A DNA stretch of 10,340 nucleotides from Gammaproteobacteria bacterium. Its GTDB lineage: Bacteria > Pseudomonadota > Gammaproteobacteria > Steroidobacterales > Rariloculaceae. The notes beneath the pieces are model-generated. The model did no database searches and was not told the DNA's origin. It worked only from the letters and a program-made list of their open reading frames with translations. Positions within the stretch are counted from its first letter, which is position 1. The number at the start of each line of letters is the position of its first letter. Positions 7,243 to 10,340 of this stretch are shown here, one piece after another. Made by a program: the position numbers and the translations under genes. The stretch lies in contig JAFGNC010000260.1 in NCBI GenBank assembly GCA_016927175.1, positions 1 to 10,340 on the forward strand. The letters are read 5' to 3'.

Positions 7243-7284
7243 GATACAGAATCGGGGCGGCGGTGAAAAAAATGCGCGTGCCGG

Positions 7285-7322
7285 TGCGAAAAATAAGAGA
7301 GCCCAGCCGGGCGGCTGGGCTC
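7285..7322 (-). terminator. strong intrinsic terminator on the - strand
   Basis: On the - strand GAGCCCAGCC, loop GCCC, GGCTGGGCTC forms a perfect 10-pair stem (7313-7322 with 7299-7308), followed at once by TCTTATTTTTCGC. This is the best terminator in the window. No protein-coding gene on the - strand ends here, so the transcript it stops should be non-coding and begin between it and fau. Confidence 0.8.
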
Positions 7323-7366
7323 CAGGGGAGGTTGAAGATTCAACAGGGGGAGAACCATCAACCGAC
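7286..7366 (-). ncRNA. putative small RNA with C-rich loops
   Basis: Read on the - strand, TATACT (7376-7371) is a near-perfect -10, which would start an RNA near 7366-7364 and end it at the T-tract, about 80 nucleotides. No good -35 is seen. GGTTGA (7363-7358) can pair with TCAACC (7335-7330), leaving the run CTCCCCC in the loop. A second run, CCTCCCC, lies unpaired between this hairpin and the terminator stem. An alternative hairpin from GTTGAATCTTCAAC (7344-7331) excludes the first. C-rich, anti-Shine-Dalgarno-like loops are known from other proteobacterial small RNAs such as Xanthomonas sX13; membership in such a family is not claimed. The ends are predictions only. Confidence 0.5.
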
Positions 7367-7370
7367 ATCG

Positions 7371-7376
7371 AGTATA
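7371..7376 (-). promoter_or_regulatory. -10 element of the putative small RNA
   Basis: TATACT on the - strand matches the sigma70 -10 consensus in five of six positions. The hexamer 17 bases upstream (CATAGC) is a poor -35, so an activator or a different sigma factor might be involved. Confidence 0.35.
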
Positions 7377-7515
7377 GGCACGACCCTTTAGCTGCTATGC
7401 AAAGAAGTGCCAAGCTATTGTCCGCACGGGAATCTACAGCTCTCGGGCTCGGAGCCGGCGGCCGTGCCGGGTTCGCCCGGCCCGCCCGGCCGCGCAACGC
7501 TCCGTAGGCCGGCCC
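7377..7515. other. leader region of fau with stable hairpins
   Basis: No protein gene fits here. On the + strand GGCACGACC (7377-7385) can pair with GGCCGTGCC (7460-7468) with one mismatch, and inside it AGCTG (7390-7394) with CAGCT (7437-7441), leaving a large open bubble. GCCGGG, TTCG, CCCGGC (7466-7481) is a perfect 6-pair hairpin with a TTCG tetraloop. In many proteobacteria the 6S RNA gene sits directly upstream of fau, so the position is suggestive, but I do not recognise the 6S sequence. Confidence 0.3.
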
Positions 7516-8121
7516 GTGGCGGACATCGACGCGCAGAGCTGGGACAGCGTCAGGCGCTGGCGCGTGCGCCAGCGCAGGCGCCTCGTGGAACAGCGCCTGG
7601 CGCTGTCGGCCGCCGAGCGGGCGCAGCTCGCCGACGCCATCATCGAGCGCCTGGCGGAAGCCCTGCATTTGCGCCCCGGCGACCGGGCCGGGTTCTACTG
7701 GCCGCTGCGCGGGGAGCCGGACTTACGGCCGTACGTCCGCCGCCTGCTGGAGCGCGGTGTGACCGCGGCCCTGCCGGTCGTCGTCGAGCAGGGCCGGCCG
7801 CTCGAGTTCTGGCACTGGGACGCCGGCACGAAGATGCGGCGGCAGGAGGTGTGGGGGATCCCGGTGCCCGCCGAGCGCATCCCGACCCGCCCGACGGTGC
7901 TGCTGATTCCGCTGGTCGGCTACGACGGGAGCTGCCATCGCCTCGGCCATGGCGGCGGCTACTACGACAGGACTCTCGCAGCGCTCGAGCCGCGGCCGCT
8001 CGCGATCGGCGTCGGGCTGGCGCAGGGCAGGCTCCAGACGATCCATCCACAGCCGCACGATGTGCCGATGGACGTGATCGTCACGGAGAACGAAACGCTG
8101 CGGCGAGAAGCACGTCCGTGA
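7516..8121 (+). CDS. fau: 5-formyltetrahydrofolate cyclo-ligase
   Basis: A 201-residue protein from GTG 7516, which has TAGG with 7 bases of spacing. It converts 5-formyltetrahydrofolate to 5,10-methenyltetrahydrofolate in the cytoplasm using ATP, returning a stable folate form to one-carbon metabolism. Family signatures are clear: a basic N-terminal helix (RRWRVRQRRRL, 13-23), FYWPLRGEPD (60-69), IPLVGYDGSCHRLGHGGGYY beginning at 131, with the GHGGGYYDR nucleotide-binding signature at 144-152, and HDVPMD (181-186) followed by the closing TE (190-191). The first part of the glycine-rich signature reads DGSCHRLG, slightly longer than the common form with F or G before RLG. In many proteobacteria this gene follows ssrS. 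The next gene is 70 bases downstream on the same strand with its own ribosome site. Confidence 0.93.
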   Translation: MADIDAQSWDSVRRWRVRQRRRLVEQRLALSAAERAQLADAIIERLAEALHLRPGDRAGFYWPLRGEPDLRPYVRRLLERGVTAALPVVVEQGRPLEFWHWDAGTKMRRQEVWGIPVPAERIPTRPTVLLIPLVGYDGSCHRLGHGGGYYDRTLAALEPRPLAIGVGLAQGRLQTIHPQPHDVPMDVIVTENETLRREARP

Positions 8122-8191
8122 CATCGGCCGCGTGCCGGCCATGATAGGGGCGGTGCGCGCAGGAAATTCCTCTAGGGAATCGGAGGTCAGC

Positions 8192-8734
8192 GTGTTTCAG
8201 ACGATCACGAGTCGGCGGCTCGCCGGCAGGCCGGCGGCCGCGCTGGCGGCCGTCGCCGCCGTGCTGTCCGGTTGTGCGGGTCCGGCAGCGCGCAGCTTCG
8301 CGCAGGACATCCCTGACGCACGCGTCGCGCCGGCCGGTCCGGCCAGCCTGTCGCCGGAGGAGCTGCGCTGCATGGCGCTGTCGTTGTACTGGGAAGCGAG
8401 AAGCGAAGGCGAGGAGGGCATGATCGCCGTCGGCTCGGTCGTGCTGAACCGCGTCGCGAGCAGCGACTTCCCGAACAGCGTCTGCGCCGTCGTCTTCCAG
8501 GGCGGCGAAACACCGCCCTGCCAGTTCTCGTGGTGGTGCGACGGCAAGAGCGACACGCCCCGCGAGGCCGAGCTTTGGCGGATCGCGCAGCAGGTGGCGT
8601 CGCGCCTGCTGTCGAATGCCGAGTCGGATCCGACCGGCGGCGCGCTGTTCTTCCATTCCGCGGACATCGACGTGCCGTGGCGCGTGCCTCGCGAACGGAC
8701 GGCGCGGATTCGCAACCACGTTTATTACCGCTGA
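8192..8734 (+). CDS. SleB-type cell wall hydrolase, lipoprotein
   Basis: A 180-residue protein from GTG 8192, chosen because GGAGG (8182-8186) lies 5 bases before it; an upstream in-frame ATG at 8132 lacks this. The N-terminus is a lipoprotein signal: basic RR, hydrophobic core, and lipobox LSGC with Cys28 as the lipidated residue. Ala follows, which suggests sorting to the outer membrane. From about residue 53 it matches the SleB/hydrolase-2 family: LSPEELRCMALSLYWEARSE with the likely catalytic Glu68, VLNRV (84-88), CQFSWWCDG (110-118) and ALFFHS (151-156). These enzymes cleave peptidoglycan glycan strands; Bacillus SleB acts on spore cortex, whereas Gram-negative members probably act in envelope remodelling. 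Four cysteines (60, 98, 110, 116) could form disulfides in the periplasm. The spacer 8122-8191 has a palindrome GGAAATTCC. Confidence 0.9.
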   Translation: MFQTITSRRLAGRPAAALAAVAAVLSGCAGPAARSFAQDIPDARVAPAGPASLSPEELRCMALSLYWEARSEGEEGMIAVGSVVLNRVASSDFPNSVCAVVFQGGETPPCQFSWWCDGKSDTPREAELWRIAQQVASRLLSNAESDPTGGALFFHSADIDVPWRVPRERTARIRNHVYYR

Positions 8735-8743
8735 ACGCCCGCT

Positions 8744-8752
8744 TGCTATCAT
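8744..8752 (+). promoter_or_regulatory. probable extended -10 promoter for the CTCC protein
   Basis: TGCTATCAT is an extended -10 (TGn plus TATCAT). ATTACC lies 17 bases upstream and is a weak -35. It is followed by a leader with a 6-pair hairpin (CGGTGA 8758-8763 with TCACCG 8771-8776) and a GGGAG ribosome site before ATG 8795. Confidence 0.42.
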
Positions 8753-8794
8753 GCCGGCGGTGATCGACTGTCACCGATAATCGGGAGCGGGAGC

Positions 8795-9127
8795 ATGAGT
8801 GCAACGGCCGGGAGCAATGACGGGTTCAAGCTCGTCGAGGACAGCGCGGGCGTCGGGCAGGTGGCGTGGCGCGACGAGGTGTTCCCCGAGGTACGTTACG
8901 AGGTCAGGCGCTACCAGGGCATGACGTCGTCGGGCCTGCCGGTTCCGGGGCTGCACCGCATCGAGGGCAGCGTCGACCTCGGCTCGGTCTCGCGCCGTGC
9001 GGAGATTCTTCACGAGGATTTCGTGCTGCATCTCGAGGATGGCCGCGCGATGCGCGTGACGCTCGCGGACGAGGACGGCCGCGTGCTGGCCGAGGGGCAC
9101 GGGCCGTCACGGTGCACGTGCTGCTAA
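8795..9127 (+). CDS. small soluble protein ending in Cys-Thr-Cys-Cys, function unknown
   Basis: A 110-residue protein from ATG 8795, preceded by GGGAGCGGGAG. I do not recognise a named family. It has no signal peptide or membrane segment. Composition and pattern are those of a beta-rich cytoplasmic protein: alternating strands in KLVEDSAGVGQVAWRDEV, VRYEVRRYQGMTSSGLPVPG, HRIEGSVDLG and FVLHLEDGRAMRVTLADEDG. The very C-terminus is HGPSRCTCC; three Cys in four residues at a chain end could bind a metal or be redox-active. It has its own likely promoter, and its stop overlaps the stop of the convergent response regulator. Coding is well supported by the ribosome site, the promoter and protein-like composition; no function is offered. 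Confidence 0.82.
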   Translation: MSATAGSNDGFKLVEDSAGVGQVAWRDEVFPEVRYEVRRYQGMTSSGLPVPGLHRIEGSVDLGSVSRRAEILHEDFVLHLEDGRAMRVTLADEDGRVLAEGHGPSRCTCC

Positions 9128-9507
9128 TTCGCCTGCGGGCAGTGCTGCTCCAAAGTGCGGTACAGCTGACTCAGCGCCACCGGCTTGCGTAAGTGGGCGG
9201 CTGCGCCGATGCTCTTCGCGGCATCGAACTGGGCGACGCCGGAGATCACGATGACGGGGATCCGCGCGAGATCGGGATCTTTGCTCATCTCTCCCCAGAA
9301 CGTGAGGCCGTCCATGATCGGCATCATCAGGTCCAGCAGCACGATGTCGTAACGCTTGCCGCCGTGCAGCTTGTCGAGCGCGGCCAGACCGTTCTCTGCG
9401 GTGTCAGCGGCGATTCCTTTCATTTCGAGCAGCATGGCGAGCGAGTCGCGTTGATCAGCTTCGTCGTCGACGACCAGTACTCGGCAGGTTGAGGCGATCT
9501 GGTTCAC
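9124..9507 (-). CDS. stand-alone response regulator receiver protein
   Basis: A 127-residue protein from GTG 9507, which has GAGG with 5 bases of spacing; the frame continues upstream but with no receiver-like content. It is a single CheY-type receiver domain with no output domain. The acidic pair is DDE (14-16), the phosphoacceptor Asp59 is in VLLDLMMP, the switch Ser89 is in VIVISG, and Lys108 is in LRKPV. It would receive a phosphoryl group from a histidine kinase that is not in this window. Output must be through protein contact. It is alone on the - strand between the esterase end and the convergent CTCC protein; the two stop codons overlap. Confidence 0.93.
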   Translation of the reverse strand: MNQIASTCRVLVVDDEADQRDSLAMLLEMKGIAADTAENGLAALDKLHGGKRYDIVLLDLMMPIMDGLTFWGEMSKDPDLARIPVIVISGVAQFDAAKSIGAAAHLRKPVALSQLYRTLEQHCPQAN

Positions 9508-9674
9508 GTGGACCTCGTAGCGGCGTCCGGCCGCGCGGTTCGGTTGTTCCCCGAGCGACCACGATAGTCCGCGTCGTCTGCGAGCCGCAGTGAAAGGCAT
9601 CACAGGGACGGCGCGCGAAACGCGATCTGTTCGACAGTCCGGGAAAGCCGACGGAGGCGCAAGAGTCCTGCAGA

Positions 9675-9690
9675 CGCCCGCCGCGGGCGG
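9675..9690 (-). terminator. possible weak terminator hairpin after the esterase
   Basis: CGCCCG, loop CCG, CGGGCG makes a 6-pair GC stem about 20 bases after the esterase stop on the - strand. There is no run of T after it, so it may only be a stabilising hairpin. Confidence 0.25.
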
Positions 9691-9707
9691 CGCCCCTTCC
9701 GCCGGAG

Positions 9708-10340
9708 CTATTCGAAAGCGAGCTCTTTCGAGAAGAACGGCAGCACTCGCGTCTCGTAGCGCTCGGCGACTCTGTTCGTGTGATTGCCCTCGTACGTCTC
9801 GTAAAAGGGCTCGATGCCGTAGCTCGTCAGCACGTCGCGAAGCGCCTCGTTTCCGGCGAGCAGACCGTCCTGCAGGCCGATGTCGATGCCGATCGCATTC
9901 ATCTTCTTCAGGTTCGGGATGTACTGGTCGATCATGGCGAGCGGAACGTTCGCGTTCCACTTCGCCGCGATCAGCGGCTGCACCTCGCCGTCCTCGAGCG
10001 GGAAGTCGAAGTACAGAGGGGGCTTCTCCGGGTTCGGAGACCATGCGGCCGCGAGCGTCAGCGTGACGCGGGTGCCGATGCCGGCTTCGGCGGCTTCCTC
10101 GAGCGAGTCGATCCCGGCGGCCTCGGCCATGCCGGGGCCGTCGGCGCTATAAGGCGTCAGGCAGCACGAGCTCATCGCGTAGATGCTCGAGAACGTGTCG
10201 GGATGTTTCATGCCGATGCGCAGCGTGCCGTAGCCGCCCATCGAGTGGCCCGACAGCCCGCGGCTCTCGCGCTTCGCCAGCGTGCGGTAGCGGCTGTCCA
10301 CGTAATCGACGAGGTCGCGCGCGATGAAGCCTTCGAAGTC
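9708..10340 (-). CDS. alpha/beta-hydrolase esterase (esterase D-like), 5' part missing
   Basis: The frame is open to the right edge of the window, where it reads DFEGFIARDLVDYVDSRYR, so the N-terminus lies outside. An internal GTG at 10301 is not the start. The visible 210 residues contain the nucleophile elbow GLSGHSMGGYG, with Ser at residue 33 of the visible part, preceded by the helix typical of the putative-esterase family (esterase D, antigen 85-like). A likely catalytic Asp lies in DIGLQDGLL and the His in YEGNHTNRV near the end. The family hydrolyses carboxylic or thio-esters such as S-formylglutathione or acylated siderophores. The region between (PLYFDFPLEDGEVQPL) looks like a lid or substrate-binding insertion and the exact substrate is unclear. 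The enzyme could be cytoplasmic or secreted; the signal region is not visible. Confidence 0.88.
   Translation of the reverse strand, partial: DFEGFIARDLVDYVDSRYRTLAKRESRGLSGHSMGGYGTLRIGMKHPDTFSSIYAMSSCCLTPYSADGPGMAEAAGIDSLEEAAEAGIGTRVTLTLAAAWSPNPEKPPLYFDFPLEDGEVQPLIAAKWNANVPLAMIDQYIPNLKKMNAIGIDIGLQDGLLAGNEALRDVLTSYGIEPFYETYEGNHTNRVAERYETRVLPFFSKELAFE

Noticed and set aside
6673..7266. Protein on the + strand opposite the TonB-like gene
   Set aside because: Arg-rich translation without domains; the - strand frame is shorter but has a membrane segment and protein-like composition.
7401..7416. Sigma54-like promoter on the - strand (TTGGCAC then TTGCA)
   Set aside because: The GG and GC are separated by 9 bases. 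The spacing of sigma54 promoters is strictly 10, so the match is one base short.
8132..8191. Upstream ATG start of the SleB-type protein
   Set aside because: It would put about 20 residues in front of a lipoprotein signal; GTG 8192 has GGAGG at ideal spacing.
9508..10044. N-terminal extension of the response regulator
   Set aside because: The added residues are Arg/Ala/Pro-rich, overlap the esterase gene, and the GTG 9507 start has a suitable ribosome site.

Overview
The window is G+C-rich, with proteobacterial coding style throughout and the Gram-negative LPS-export pair lptF-lptG at the left edge. With a TonB-dependent receptor, a lipoprotein cell-wall hydrolase and fau, this suggests a Gram-negative proteobacterium, most likely a gammaproteobacterium. 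That placement is an inference from gene content, not a database match. I see no tRNA, rRNA, CRISPR array, transposase or integrase.

Layout. Positions 1-1613 carry the end of lptF and all of lptG, overlapping by one base, on the + strand. A convergent RDD-family membrane protein (1694-2149, -) is followed by a divergent promoter region and a TonB-dependent outer-membrane receptor (2393-4750, +). Closely behind it, same strand, is a TPR-containing sulfotransferase. Its reading frame clearly begins well upstream of the first canonical start codon. After a likely terminator, 6512-6855 holds no gene but has an AT-rich patch with interleaved inverted repeats and DnaA-box-like sequences. A small membrane protein resembling a TonB anchor without its C-terminal domain follows on the - strand (6856-7197). 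The 318 bases before fau hold a clear intrinsic terminator on the - strand and a promoter-like -10, together suggesting a short C-rich small RNA. Then come fau (7516-8121, +), a SleB-type lipoprotein hydrolase (8192-8734, +), a small conserved-looking protein ending in Cys-Thr-Cys-Cys (8795-9127, +), a stand-alone response-regulator receiver (9124-9507, -) whose stop overlaps the previous stop tail to tail, and a 5'-truncated esterase (9708-10340, -).

How the genes fit together. LptF and LptG are the membrane half of the ABC transporter that extracts lipopolysaccharide from the inner membrane. The TonB receptor and the TPR-sulfotransferase are probably co-transcribed and may act on a common substrate, but nothing in the sequence names it. 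Fau, the hydrolase, the receiver and the esterase look like housekeeping or accessory single genes. The observations most worth checking are the missing start codon of the sulfotransferase, the putative - strand small RNA, and the structured AT-rich island at 6515-6707.
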